In this document: positions 16,306 through 24,753 of the stretch, one piece after another
Numbering within the stretch: position 1 is the stretch's first letter
Layout of the letters: the number at the start of each line of letters is the position of its first letter
DNA from: Lachnospiraceae bacterium UBA1712
GTDB lineage: Bacteria > Bacillota > Clostridia > Lachnospirales > Lachnospiraceae
Assembly: GCA_002317175.1 (NCBI GenBank)
Contig: DCJA01000039.1
Span: 1 to 36,224 of the forward strand
Direction of reading: 5' to 3'
Length of the DNA: 36,224 nucleotides
Program-made: the position numbers and the translations under genes
The notes under the pieces: model-generated
The model's database searches: none
Told to the model about the DNA's origin: nothing
The model's input: the letters and a program-made list of their open reading frames with translations, nothing else

Positions 16306-18405
16306 ATGGAAAAAACAATCCCTGAACTTTACGGAAGTCTCGTATTTAGTGACAAGGTAATGAGAGAGAAACTTCCAAAAGACATGTACAAGGCTTTAAG
16401 GAAGACAATCGATAATAATTCGCACTTGGAAGTAGATGTTGCAAATGCAGTTGCAGTTGCAATGAAGCAGTGGGCAGTTGAAAATGGAGCTACACACTTT
16501 ACACATTGGTTCCAGCCACTTACAGGACTCACAGCCGAGAAGCATGACAGTTTCATTAGCCCAGACGGCAATGGCGAAGTAATCATGGAGTTCTCAGGTA
16601 AGGAACTTATCAAAGGTGAGCCTGATGCATCAAGCTTCCCTTCAGGTGGTTTAAGAGCTACATTCGAAGCAAGAGGATATACAGCATGGGATCCAACAAG
16701 CCCAGCATTCATTAAAGATGGAACACTTTACATTCCAACAGCTTTCTGTTCTTACAGTGGTGAAGCACTTGATAAGAAGACACCACTCTTAAGATCAATG
16801 GAAGCACTCAACAAGGAAGCAGTTAAGATACTTAAGCTCCTTGGTAAGGACGATGTTACAAGCGTAAGCACAACAGTTGGTCCTGAGCAGGAATATTTCT
16901 TAATTGATAAAGAAGATTTCAAACTTAGAAAAGACCTTATCTTTACAGGTAGAACATTACTTGGTGCAATGCCTCCAAAAGGACAGGAAATGGAAGATCA
17001 TTACTTCGGTAACCTGAAGCCAAGAGTAGCAGCATATATGCATGATCTTGACGAAGAACTTTGGAAGCTTGGTATTCCAGCTAAGACAAAGCACAACGAA
17101 GTTGCTCCATGTCAGCATGAGTTAGCACCAGTATTTGATACAACTAACGTAGCAGTTGATCACAACCAGTTAACAATGGAAATTATGAAGAAGGTTGCTG
17201 AAAAGCATGGTTATATGTGTCTCCTTCATGAGAAGCCATTTGCAGGAATAAATGGTTCTGGTAAGCATAACAACTGGTCAATGAGTACAAACACAGGTGA
17301 AAACCTTCTTAACCCTGGTAAAACACCTGGTGACAATACACAGTTTTTGTTATTCCTTTCTGCAGTTATCAAGGCTGTTGATGAATATGCAGATTTGATG
17401 AGATTATCAGTTGCAAGTGCAGGAAATGATCACAGACTTGGTGCAAATGAGGCACCTCCAGCAATCATCTCAATCTTTTTAGGCGATGAACTTACATCAG
17501 TTATCGAAGCTATCGAGCAGGATAAGTTCTTTGGTAAGTCAGAAAAGGTTGTAATGGAGACAGGTGCTAGCGTACTTCCTCATTTTGCAAAGGATACAAC
17601 AGATAGAAACAGAACTTCACCATTCGCATTTACAGGTAACAAGTTCGAGTTCAGATCTCTTGGATCTTCAGCTTCAGTAGCAAGCCCTAACGTAGTACTT
17701 AATACAGCAGTTGCTGAATCACTTTCAGCATTCTACGAAGTACTTAAGGATGTTGCTCCAGAAAAGCTTGATGAAGCAGTACATGCATTGGTTAAGGATA
17801 CCATTATTAAGCATAAGAGAGTTATCTTCAATGGTAACGGTTATACTCAGGAATGGGTAGATGAAGCAGCTAAGAGAGGTTTATACAACCTTAAGTCTAC
17901 ACCAGAAGCTCTTCCAAGCTTCATTGCAGACAAGAACGTTGCACTCTTTACAAAGCATCATATTTATTCTGAAACAGAGATTAAGTCAAGATATGAAATC
18001 AGACTTGAGAACTATACTAAGACTCTTCATATCGAGACACTTACTCTTCAGGATATGGTATATAAGCAGTTCGCTCCAGCACTTCTTAACTACATTGATG
18101 ATCTTACATCATCAGTTCTTGCTAAGAAGGAAATTGGTATAGCAGCTGGTAGCGCTACACTTGAGAAGACAATTACAAAGCTTTCTGATCTCTATGAAAA
18201 GGTTGTTCTTGCAACAGACAAGCTTGCAGAGGATACAGACAAAGCAGAAGCAATTGCAGATGCTCAGGAGCAGGCTACATTCTATCATGAAGTTGTTATG
18301 GCTGACATGGAAGAAGTAAGAGGTTATGCAGATGCTGCTGAACCAATGATTCCAGATGGATACCTTCCATATCCTACATACGAGCAGATGTTATTCTACG
18401 TATAG
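16306..18405 (+). CDS. glnN: glutamine synthetase type III
   Basis: A 699-residue GSIII, the long form found in Bacteroides, Butyrivibrio, some clostridia and cyanobacteria. It is distinct from the usual 440-470-residue GSI. Recognisable blocks are THWFQPLTG, the GSIII-specific SSFPSGGLRATFEARGYTAWD, VGPEQEYF, HNEVAPCQHELAP, GINGSGKHNNWS and GNDHRLGANEAPPA. Together they form the ATP, glutamate and metal sites. It makes glutamine from glutamate, ammonia and ATP, and is the only glutamine synthetase in the window. The ATG follows GAGAGGAGAAAACAG. Codon choice (CTT, AAG, TTC, ACA) looks more uniform than in the flanking sensor genes, as expected for a highly expressed gene. The gene has its own promoter and leader hairpin, and amtB follows. 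Confidence 0.97.
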   Translation: MEKTIPELYGSLVFSDKVMREKLPKDMYKALRKTIDNNSHLEVDVANAVAVAMKQWAVENGATHFTHWFQPLTGLTAEKHDSFISPDGNGEVIMEFSGKELIKGEPDASSFPSGGLRATFEARGYTAWDPTSPAFIKDGTLYIPTAFCSYSGEALDKKTPLLRSMEALNKEAVKILKLLGKDDVTSVSTTVGPEQEYFLIDKEDFKLRKDLIFTGRTLLGAMPPKGQEMEDHYFGNLKPRVAAYMHDLDEELWKLGIPAKTKHNEVAPCQHELAPVFDTTNVAVDHNQLTMEIMKKVAEKHGYMCLLHEKPFAGINGSGKHNNWSMSTNTGENLLNPGKTPGDNTQFLLFLSAVIKAVDEYADLMRLSVASAGNDHRLGANEAPPAIISIFLGDELTSVIEAIEQDKFFGKSEKVVMETGASVLPHFAKDTTDRNRTSPFAFTGNKFEFRSLGSSASVASPNVVLNTAVAESLSAFYEVLKDVAPEKLDEAVHALVKDTIIKHKRVIFNGNGYTQEWVDEAAKRGLYNLKSTPEALPSFIADKNVALFTKHHIYSETEIKSRYEIRLENYTKTLHIETLTLQDMVYKQFAPALLNYIDDLTSSVLAKKEIGIAAGSATLEKTITKLSDLYEKVVLATDKLAEDTDKAEAIADAQEQATFYHEVVMADMEEVRGYADAAEPMIPDGYLPYPTYEQMLFYV

Positions 18406-18441
18406 GATAACAACTAAAACAAAATATTATTTACTAGATTG

Positions 18442-18477
18442 CAAAGGCGCATTCCTCAATAGGGAATGTGCCTTTTT
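18442..18477 (+). terminator. CAAAGGCG hairpin between glnN and amtB
   Basis: CAAAGGCG (18442-18449) opens a 13-bp stem. AAAGGCGCATTCC (18443-18455) pairs with GGAATGTGCCTTT (18463-18475), followed by TT. It lies 36 bases after the glnN stop. A TATTAT (18425-18430) could serve as a -10 element, but I see no good -35. This copy may terminate or attenuate glnN readthrough into amtB, or head an amtB transcript. Confidence 0.6.
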
Positions 18478-18547
18478 GCATAGAAAATATTTTAAGCAGG
18501 ATCACAAATAAGGAGATTGGGGCGATCAAAACTTAAGATATTAATAT

Positions 18548-18584
18548 GAATTCTGACTACTGCGGATTATGATAGCAGAAATTC
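18548..18584 (+). promoter_or_regulatory. possible stem-loop just before the amtB ribosome binding site
   Basis: GAATT (18548-18552) can pair with AATTC (18580-18584), and CTGC (18560-18563) with GCAG (18575-18578), ending 5 bases before AAGGAGGAAAT. The pairing is interrupted, so structure is tentative. The rest of the 124-base stretch between the CAAAGGCG hairpin and the amtB start shows nothing else I can name. Confidence 0.25.
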
Positions 18585-18604
18585 AAAACAAGGAGGAAAT
18601 AGTT

Positions 18605-20368
18605 ATGACAGAAGAAATTATGCAAGCTTTGGAAAGCTTGAACGGCGAAATATATGCCGTGTGGTTTTTGATCGGTGCAGCATTAGTATTTTGGATGCAG
18701 GCCGGATTTGCAATGTGTGAGGCAGGTTTCACACGAGCTAAGAACTCAGGAAATATTATTATGAAGAACCTGATGGACTTCTGCATAGGAACTGTAATGT
18801 GGTTCTTAATTGGTTCATCACTTATGTTAGGAAGTACAATGGGTGGTTTTGCTGGAAAGTTGAACTTCGATGTACTTACTCATTTCGCAGATTTTGATTA
18901 TTCAAGTTTTGTATTCAACCTTGTATTCTGTGCTACAACAGCAACAATCGTTTCTGGATCAATGGCTGAAAGAACAAAGTTCTCTTCTTACTGCGTATAC
19001 TCAGCAGTTATCTCAGCTATCATTTATCCAATCGAAGCACACTGGATCTGGAATGGTGATGGTTTCCTTGTAAACTGGGGATTCCACGATTACGCTGGTT
19101 CGACAGCAATCCACATGGTTGGTGGTATTTGTGCCCTCATCGGTGCAGCAATGTTAGGACCTAGAATTGGTAAGTTTGTAAAAGATAAAGAAGGTAAAGT
19201 TGTTAAAGTTAACGCTTTCCCAGGACATAACTTAGTTATCGCAGCACTTGGTGTATTCATTCTCTGGCTTGGCTGGTATGGATTCAATGGTGCAGCAGCA
19301 ACAGATATTAACACTCTCGGTGCTATTTTCTTAACAACAACAGTTGCTCCAGCAGTTGCAACAGTAACATGTATGATCTTTACATGGGTTAAATATGGTA
19401 AGCCTGATGTATCAATGTGTTTGAACGCTTCTCTTGCAGGTCTTGTAGCTATCACAGCTCCTTGTGATGTAACAGACTGTACAGGTGCTGCAATCATCGG
19501 TTTAGTAGCTGGTTTACTTGTAGTATTTGGTGTTTGGTTTACAGATAATGTAGTACATGTTGATGACCCTGTAGGTGCTGTAGCAGTTCATATGATGAAT
19601 GGTATCTGGGGTACAATCGCTGTTGGTCTTTTTGCAACAGAAACAGCTCCTGGTTTTGTAGTAGCTGGTATTAATGAAGGTTTATTCTACGGTGGTGGTT
19701 TCACACAGCTTCTTAAGCAGTTAGGTGGTATGGTATGTGTAATCGCTTGGACAGTAGTAACAATTACAATCGCATTTACAATTATTAAGAAGACAATTGG
19801 CCTTAGAGTTTCTGAAGAAGAAGAAATCACTGGTCTTGATGCAACAGAACATGGTCTTCCTTCAGCATATGCAGGCTTCTCTATCATGGATATTTCTAAC
19901 ACAATGACAATGGATATCAATGAGAATACTTCTCTTGGAGCAGACAGCTACGAAGAAGCCAGTGAAGCTAAGAAGGATGCTTCAGTTAAGGTTGTTAACC
20001 CTATGCCAGCAACTGGTATTAGCAAGGTAGTTATTATCGCCAAGTTAACAAGATACGATGCATTAAAGAAAGCAATGAATGATCTCGGTGTAACTGGTAT
20101 GACAGTAACACAGGTTATGGGTTGTGGTATCCAGAAGGGTGCTGGTGAGAAATACCGAGGCGTTGAAGTTGATGCAACACTCCTTCCTAAGGTTAAGGTT
20201 GAGGTTGTTGTAAGCAAGATTCCTGTAGAGGCTGTTATCGAGTCTGCTAAGAAGGCTCTTTATACAGGTCATATCGGAGATGGTAAGATCTTCGTTTACC
20301 CAGTTGAGAAGGTTGTTAAGATCAGAACTGGTGAAGAAGATTTCGAAGCTCTTCAGGATGTTGAATAA
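18605..20368 (+). CDS. amtB: ammonium channel fused to a C-terminal PII (GlnK-like) domain
   Basis: A 587-residue fusion. Residues 1 to about 420 are an Amt/Mep/Rh ammonium channel with about eleven helices, including the pore twin histidines in AIHMVGG (His170) and AVHMMNGIWG (His329). After a linker of about 50 residues, a complete PII domain begins near 471 (GISKVVIIAKLTRYDALKKA). It has a T-loop (QKGAGEKYRGVEVD) and a B-loop (TGHIGDGKIFV, 554-564). Arg518 matches the PII arginine that plugs the Amt pore. The position of the uridylylated Tyr51 is Val522, so UTase control is unlikely. The tethered PII would gate the channel by ATP/ADP/2-oxoglutarate. The ATG follows AAGGAGGAAATAGTT; an in-frame ATG 12 codons upstream lacks a good site. 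glnN lies immediately upstream. Confidence 0.94.
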   Translation: MTEEIMQALESLNGEIYAVWFLIGAALVFWMQAGFAMCEAGFTRAKNSGNIIMKNLMDFCIGTVMWFLIGSSLMLGSTMGGFAGKLNFDVLTHFADFDYSSFVFNLVFCATTATIVSGSMAERTKFSSYCVYSAVISAIIYPIEAHWIWNGDGFLVNWGFHDYAGSTAIHMVGGICALIGAAMLGPRIGKFVKDKEGKVVKVNAFPGHNLVIAALGVFILWLGWYGFNGAAATDINTLGAIFLTTTVAPAVATVTCMIFTWVKYGKPDVSMCLNASLAGLVAITAPCDVTDCTGAAIIGLVAGLLVVFGVWFTDNVVHVDDPVGAVAVHMMNGIWGTIAVGLFATETAPGFVVAGINEGLFYGGGFTQLLKQLGGMVCVIAWTVVTITIAFTIIKKTIGLRVSEEEEITGLDATEHGLPSAYAGFSIMDISNTMTMDINENTSLGADSYEEASEAKKDASVKVVNPMPATGISKVVIIAKLTRYDALKKAMNDLGVTGMTVTQVMGCGIQKGAGEKYRGVEVDATLLPKVKVEVVVSKIPVEAVIESAKKALYTGHIGDGKIFVYPVEKVVKIRTGEEDFEALQDVE

Positions 20369-20436
20369 TAAATCTATAGCACGCAGGTGTATAGATAAAT
20401 TAGCCTAATTCATTCATTTAGATAAACCAATCAGGG

Positions 20437-20478
20437 GAACCTATCAGAAGTTTTCGCAGGACTTTTGGTGGGTTCTTC
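20437..20478 (+). terminator. stem-loop terminator after amtB
   Basis: GAACC and AGAAGT (20437-20456) can pair with ACTTTT and GGGTTC (20461-20475), followed by TTCTATTGT. The stem is imperfect and the U-tract weak. An additional small hairpin (CTATA-CAC/GTG-TATAG, 20374-20394) lies directly after the stop codon. Confidence 0.45.
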
Positions 20479-20536
20479 TATTGTATAAGCATAAAGCAGA
20501 TTATTGAATTCCTTTTTATAAAGCTGTGTTTTATAA

Positions 20537-20565
20537 TTGAAATAATATAATTCCAATTATTTCAA
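20537..20565 (+). repeat. perfect 10-bp inverted repeat upstream of the hybrid kinase
   Basis: TTGAAATAAT (20537-20546) and ATTATTTCAA (20556-20565) form a perfect inverted repeat with a 9-base spacer, about 75 bases before the kinase start. It could be an operator for a dimeric regulator or an AT-rich hairpin. The 273-base gap from amtB to the kinase otherwise holds the terminator described above and AT-rich promoter-like sequence. Confidence 0.5.
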
Positions 20566-20641
20566 CTATAAAAATTGTTGTTTATAGATATGGTAGATTC
20601 GGATATGCAGGAAGTAACTGTGTATTATGGAGGGAGCTTAA

Positions 20642-23600
20642 GTGGGTAAAATTCAAAATGCAGTGGGAATAATGTTTGCTACACTTTTCTGTATTGTCAT
20701 TTGCTACGGAATCTGGGGAGAAGTTTTTCTTCAGGATGAAAGACTGTCTGACGAAGGATTTTGTAATACATATACAGAGGGATGGAGTCAACTACTTCCA
20801 GACGGAGGCATGATTGATATAGTAGTTCCTTCTAACCTTGACGATTATGGACAGGGAAGTGTGACTATTTGTAACAAGATTCCGAATAATATTGGAGAGG
20901 ATGAATATATTGTATTTCTTGGATCTAAACAGGATATAGATGTATATATTGATGGTCAGTTAAGAGAAGCATTTTCTACTAAGGCAACAAGAGTATTTGG
21001 AAAGAATAGTCCTACATATTATTTAACAGTTAGGCTTAAGGGAGATGATGCGGGTAAAAGCATATCAATAACCTGTTACAGTAAGTCAAAATATGTTGGG
21101 GCAGTGAGCGAGATTTTATATGCCAATTATAGAGGATTTTCCAATTATATTATGGATAGTCAGGCACCAGGCTTTGCTGTAGCTATTGTTATGGCAATCA
21201 TTAGTATTATCTCATTAGCAATAAGCCTTGGACTCGCGGTAATTTATAAAAAGAAACAGATACTTACCAGTATAAGTATCGGTGTATTAATAGTCGCTTT
21301 GTGGATGATTTTTGACTCCATGTTCAGACAATACATGTTCCCAAATGTTTCGGTTATAAGTGATGTCACCTTTATGATGGTGGCACTTTTACCGTTTCCA
21401 TTTGCAGCTTTTGCTGATCAGATTCAGGGAAAAAGATATGAGAAAATATATCTGGCTATCAAAATCCTTAACATTGCTGAAATAATAATCGCCATGCTTC
21501 TATATTGTTTTGGAATATGTGAATTATTCGAAAGCTTTATAGTGATGGCTGGCATACTTGGCATTCTATTATTTACCATAGTTGTTACAGTTATAAGAGA
21601 TGTTATTACTCATCACATTAAGGAATATCTGCTTTTAGCTATTGCCTTATTCCTTGCTGGATTTGTAATGCTTGTACTTATTATTATTTATCTTCAAAGT
21701 GATGAAACCTTCAATATAACACTGGCTACCATTGGTTTGTTTGTATTGCTTGCCGTAACAATGGTAAATACTATCAGAGATATCTATACCCTGAGTCGGG
21801 AAAAGCAGGAGGCGTTGAAGAAGAGTTATGCCAAGTCACAGTTTTTGGCCAATATGTCACATGAGATAAGAACTCCAATCAATACTATTCTTGGTATGAA
21901 TTCAATGATCTTAAGGAAGAATGGTGATAAGGAAATAGCAGGTTACTCACAGGATATTCAGAGCGCTTGCAAGATTCTGCTGTCTCTTATCAATGACATT
22001 CTGGATTTTTCAAAAATAGAGTCTGGTAAAATGGAACTACTGGACAACGATTATGACATAGTAACTATTCTCGGAGATATTTCAGCAACCATAAAGAATC
22101 TGGCAACAGATAAAGGGCTTGAGTTCAATCTTGTAGTTGATGAGAGGCTTCCAAGATATATGTTTGGAGATGACAGACGTATCAGACAGATACTGATTAA
22201 TCTTCTTTCAAATGCTGTAAAGTATACACAGGAAGGAAATGTTACATTTTCAATTCAGCTTGAGGCTTTGGAGGATGGCTATGCCGATTTGCATTTTTGG
22301 GTGAAGGATACCGGTATAGGTGTTAAATCTGAGGATATATTGAAGCTTTCCAAGGAGTATGTTCGTGTCGATGAAATGGAAAATAAGAATATCGAAGGAA
22401 CAGGACTGGGAATAAGCATTGTTGTTAACCTGCTTAAAATGATGAACAGTGAGCTTTTGATTGAGAGCACTTATAATGAAGGTTCCACTTTCCATTTTAT
22501 TTTAAAACAAAAAGTGATTTCTAATGAAGTAGTTGGCAACATTCAGGATAAGATTGACAGACTTTACATTGAAAATGACGAGGCTGAAAGCTTTACTATT
22601 TCTGGTGCAAGGCTGCTGGTTGTTGACGATAATATGATAAACAGGAAGGTGTTTGTACATCTTCTAAGCGATATGCAATGTACAATTGATGAAGCGGATT
22701 CAGGAAAAGCATGTCTTGAGTTAGTGCAGAGCAATAAATATGATATCATTTTTATGGATTACATGATGCCTGAAATGGATGGAGTACAGACTCTGCATTG
22801 CATGAAAGACTTAGGGGATTATGTGAATGCAGCTACGCCAGTTGTTATAGTTACTGCAAATGCTATAAGCGGAGCAAGAGAGGCCTATCTTGCGGAAGGC
22901 TTTGATCAGTACCTTTCTAAACCAATCGATATAAAAAAGCTTAGGAAAATCATTTCGTCATATATTGAGCCAGAAAAGAAAAAAGTATGCGATGGCAATG
23001 ACGAAAAAGATATAGATAAAGCTGGTGAAGTAAATGATGAAAATGAGATAACTGATGTTAGGGATGAGCTTCCAGATATTGATGGAGTGAATTGGGATAT
23101 TGCCTTATTTAACATGGAGAAAACCGAAGTACTGAAGGGTGCAATTAGTGATTTTCTTGTTATGGCAAATATGGAAATGATTACTCTTGAAGAAGTGTAT
23201 GGTAAAATAGAAGAGTCATATGCAGAATTTAGGATACAGGCTCATTCGATGAAGACTCATGCAGCTACTATTGGAGCGGTGCATGTGGCAGGTCTTGCAA
23301 AATATCTTGAATATGCAGCAAGGGACGAAGAACTGGATACAATTGAGAGATTAATGCCATTGTTTTCTGTACAGTGGAGACAATTAGTATCGCAGTTGGA
23401 TTCAGCGTTTGGAAAAAAGAAATATACTGATATAAAAAAACAGCCAATAGCTGCAGAAGAATTGAAAGATAAGCTGGATGCACTAAGCGCTGCTGTAGAT
23501 GACGTGGATATAGATGAGGCTGACCGGATTATTGAGGAACTGGATGCTTATTCCTTTGAAGCAGATGCAGTAGAAGTATTTGAAAGACTTAAGGCTTATG

Positions 23601-23665
23601 TGCTTGATATGGATTCAGATAACACCGTAATGATTATTGATAAATGGAAGAAGCTTATTAAATAG
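20642..23665 (+). CDS. membrane hybrid sensor histidine kinase (HisKA-HATPase-REC-HPt)
   Basis: A 1007-residue kinase. An N-terminal signal-anchor helix (about 9-28) precedes an extracytoplasmic beta-rich sensor of about 150 residues. A block of about seven helices follows (about 175-385), in a layout like 7TM-DISM sensors. The cytoplasmic part has HisKA (SHEIRTP, His407) and HATPase with NLLSNAVKY, DTGIG and GTGLGIS. It then has a receiver (FMDYMMPEMDG, Asp706) and an HPt-like domain (HSMKTHAATIGA, His868), with a helical tail to the end. Phosphate could pass His407 to Asp706 to His868 and then to the separate receiver encoded next. The start is GTG after GGAGGGAGCTTAA. It sits between amtB and asnB, which hints at nitrogen sensing, but the ligand is unknown. 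Confidence 0.88.
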   Translation: MGKIQNAVGIMFATLFCIVICYGIWGEVFLQDERLSDEGFCNTYTEGWSQLLPDGGMIDIVVPSNLDDYGQGSVTICNKIPNNIGEDEYIVFLGSKQDIDVYIDGQLREAFSTKATRVFGKNSPTYYLTVRLKGDDAGKSISITCYSKSKYVGAVSEILYANYRGFSNYIMDSQAPGFAVAIVMAIISIISLAISLGLAVIYKKKQILTSISIGVLIVALWMIFDSMFRQYMFPNVSVISDVTFMMVALLPFPFAAFADQIQGKRYEKIYLAIKILNIAEIIIAMLLYCFGICELFESFIVMAGILGILLFTIVVTVIRDVITHHIKEYLLLAIALFLAGFVMLVLIIIYLQSDETFNITLATIGLFVLLAVTMVNTIRDIYTLSREKQEALKKSYAKSQFLANMSHEIRTPINTILGMNSMILRKNGDKEIAGYSQDIQSACKILLSLINDILDFSKIESGKMELLDNDYDIVTILGDISATIKNLATDKGLEFNLVVDERLPRYMFGDDRRIRQILINLLSNAVKYTQEGNVTFSIQLEALEDGYADLHFWVKDTGIGVKSEDILKLSKEYVRVDEMENKNIEGTGLGISIVVNLLKMMNSELLIESTYNEGSTFHFILKQKVISNEVVGNIQDKIDRLYIENDEAESFTISGARLLVVDDNMINRKVFVHLLSDMQCTIDEADSGKACLELVQSNKYDIIFMDYMMPEMDGVQTLHCMKDLGDYVNAATPVVIVTANAISGAREAYLAEGFDQYLSKPIDIKKLRKIISSYIEPEKKKVCDGNDEKDIDKAGEVNDENEITDVRDELPDIDGVNWDIALFNMEKTEVLKGAISDFLVMANMEMITLEEVYGKIEESYAEFRIQAHSMKTHAATIGAVHVAGLAKYLEYAARDEELDTIERLMPLFSVQWRQLVSQLDSAFGKKKYTDIKKQPIAAEELKDKLDALSAAVDDVDIDEADRIIEELDAYSFEADAVEVFERLKAYVLDMDSDNTVMIIDKWKKLIK

Positions 23666-23688
23666 TAGACAACATTGAGGGTTGTAAG

Positions 23689-24057
23689 ATGGAGCAGAGA
23701 AAAAGAATCTTAGCAATTGATGATAGTGGAATAATACTTAGAGCTATAAAAACTACGCTGGAAGAGTTCTATGATGTGGAGTGCGCTAATTCTGGATCTA
23801 AGGCTATACAGAAATATAGGAAAGATGCATATGATTTGATTATTCTCGATTATGAAATGCCAATCTTTTCGGGAGTGGATATTTATAATCAGTTAAAGGC
23901 TCGTGACACTACTGCCAATATACCTGTAATTTTTCTGACTGGTGTGTCGGATAAGGGACGAGTGATGCAGATATTATCATTGCATCCGGAAGGCTATTTA
24001 CTGAAGCCTATAAATCCTAAATTGCTATTAAGTACGGTAAAAGAAATAATAGGTTAG
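23689..24057 (+). CDS. stand-alone response regulator receiver protein
   Basis: A 122-residue CheY-like protein with no output domain. It has the acidic pair in AIDDSG, phosphoacceptor Asp54 in LIILDYEMP, Thr84 in FLTG and Lys106 in LLKPI, so all switch residues are intact. The ATG follows GAGGGTTGTAAG and lies 23 bases after the hybrid kinase stop. It is therefore the natural acceptor of phosphate from the HPt of that kinase. Without a DNA- or RNA-binding domain, it must act by protein contact, perhaps with the unknown protein encoded 16 bases downstream. It has no ANTAR domain. Confidence 0.88.
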   Translation: MEQRKRILAIDDSGIILRAIKTTLEEFYDVECANSGSKAIQKYRKDAYDLIILDYEMPIFSGVDIYNQLKARDTTANIPVIFLTGVSDKGRVMQILSLHPEGYLLKPINPKLLLSTVKEIIG

Positions 24058-24073
24058 TATATGGGAAAATAAA

Positions 24074-24463
24074 ATGAGTGGAATTATTCTTGATGGAAGA
24101 TTAATAAAAACACTGGAAGCCTTGTATGGACTAGGTGAATATGCAGAGCGTGATAAGGAATGGCTGGATACCCTGTGGGAAGAACTGTTAGAAATCCCTG
24201 GACTGATGAAGGAATTTATGTTCTATATAGATCACCATGAATTTGAGGATAAATTTGACTGCAAAGGCTTCTATATGACTGATCTCTATGTATTTCAGAT
24301 GAGTCGCTACAACCTTATCAGAGATATTGGAAAGAATGAAGAAAGCTGTAATAAAGAATATATGGTTTTGGGTGCCTTTCATGATATGTACTGTATGATT
24401 CAGAAACCAGAGAAGTATATAAAGAAGCTTTCTGAAGGTCCGGGAATGGATAGAATATATTGA
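24074..24463 (+). CDS. hypothetical protein downstream of the kinase/receiver pair
   Basis: I do not recognise this 129-residue acidic, soluble protein. It looks mostly helical, with no membrane segment or signal peptide. Notable features are a HHEFEDKFDC stretch near residue 55, an aromatic-rich middle (YVFQMSRYNLIRDIG) and a FHDMYCM motif near 105. It starts 16 bases after the receiver gene with a weak GGGAAA site and is clearly in the same operon. The arrangement suggests it is the output partner or a modulator of the lone receiver. That is inference from position only. The next 290 bases hold the asnB promoter and leader. Confidence 0.6.
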   Translation: MSGIILDGRLIKTLEALYGLGEYAERDKEWLDTLWEELLEIPGLMKEFMFYIDHHEFEDKFDCKGFYMTDLYVFQMSRYNLIRDIGKNEESCNKEYMVLGAFHDMYCMIQKPEKYIKKLSEGPGMDRIY

Positions 24464-24539
24464 AGTAATATGAAGGAAAGCATCAAAAAATTTATATAAC
24501 TGGCTTCAAATATATATGAATACAAAATTCAAAAAGTAG

Positions 24540-24568
24540 TTGACAAAAAAATTATACATGTATACAAT
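24540..24568 (+). promoter_or_regulatory. promoter for asnB
   Basis: TTGACA (24540-24545), a 17-base spacer and TACAAT (24563-24568) form a near-consensus sigma-A promoter. Initiation near 24575 puts the leader hairpin within about 10 bases of the 5' end. Confidence 0.7.
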
Positions 24569-24581
24569 AGTACGCATATGA

Positions 24582-24629
24582 AGCGGCAAAGACGTCGTGG
24601 GTAAGTCCCAATGTCTTTGCCGCTTTTTT
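24582..24629 (+). promoter_or_regulatory. CAAAGACG leader hairpin / attenuator before asnB
   Basis: AGCGGCAAAGAC (24582-24593) pairs perfectly with GTCTTTGCCGCT (24613-24624). An inner TGGG/CCCA stem (24598-24601 with 24607-24610) closes a TAAGT loop, and six T residues follow. The octamer here is CAAAGACG (24587-24594), one base different from the other copies. It is a strong terminator-like structure located between a good promoter and the asnB start, 125 bases from the ATG. Confidence 0.7.
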
Positions 24630-24642
24630 GTTTGGCTTAGAA

Positions 24643-24710
24643 GTCACAGAGTGCTGAAAGATATGATGAAAAATGCTTATGCACTAAATATGATTGGTAA
24701 TTTAAGTGAC
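24643..24710 (+). promoter_or_regulatory. possible nested stem in the asnB 5' leader
   Basis: GTCAC (24643-24647) can pair with GTGAC (24706-24710), and AGTGC (24650-24654) with GCACT (24681-24685). The enclosed stretch contains TGATTGGTAATTTA at 24691, similar to motifs in other leaders here. The stems are short and the structure is tentative. Confidence 0.25.
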
Positions 24711-24753
24711 ATTTGGAGCAACTATTAACAAAGAGAAACGGAGAGAGAAAAAT

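Noticed and set aside
16077..16325. 82-residue frame spanning the carB end and glnN leader
   Set aside because: It overlaps carB, the promoter and the hairpin, and has no protein-like features.
24569..24753. T-box or amino-acid riboswitch before asnB
   Set aside because: No T-box sequence, specifier-loop layout or known riboswitch core could be seen, and the hairpin lies too close to the promoter for an upstream sensing domain.
24706..24753. Upstream asnB start at 24706
   Set aside because: It would place 16 residues before the Met-Cys of the N-terminal nucleophile domain, which needs Cys at position 2.
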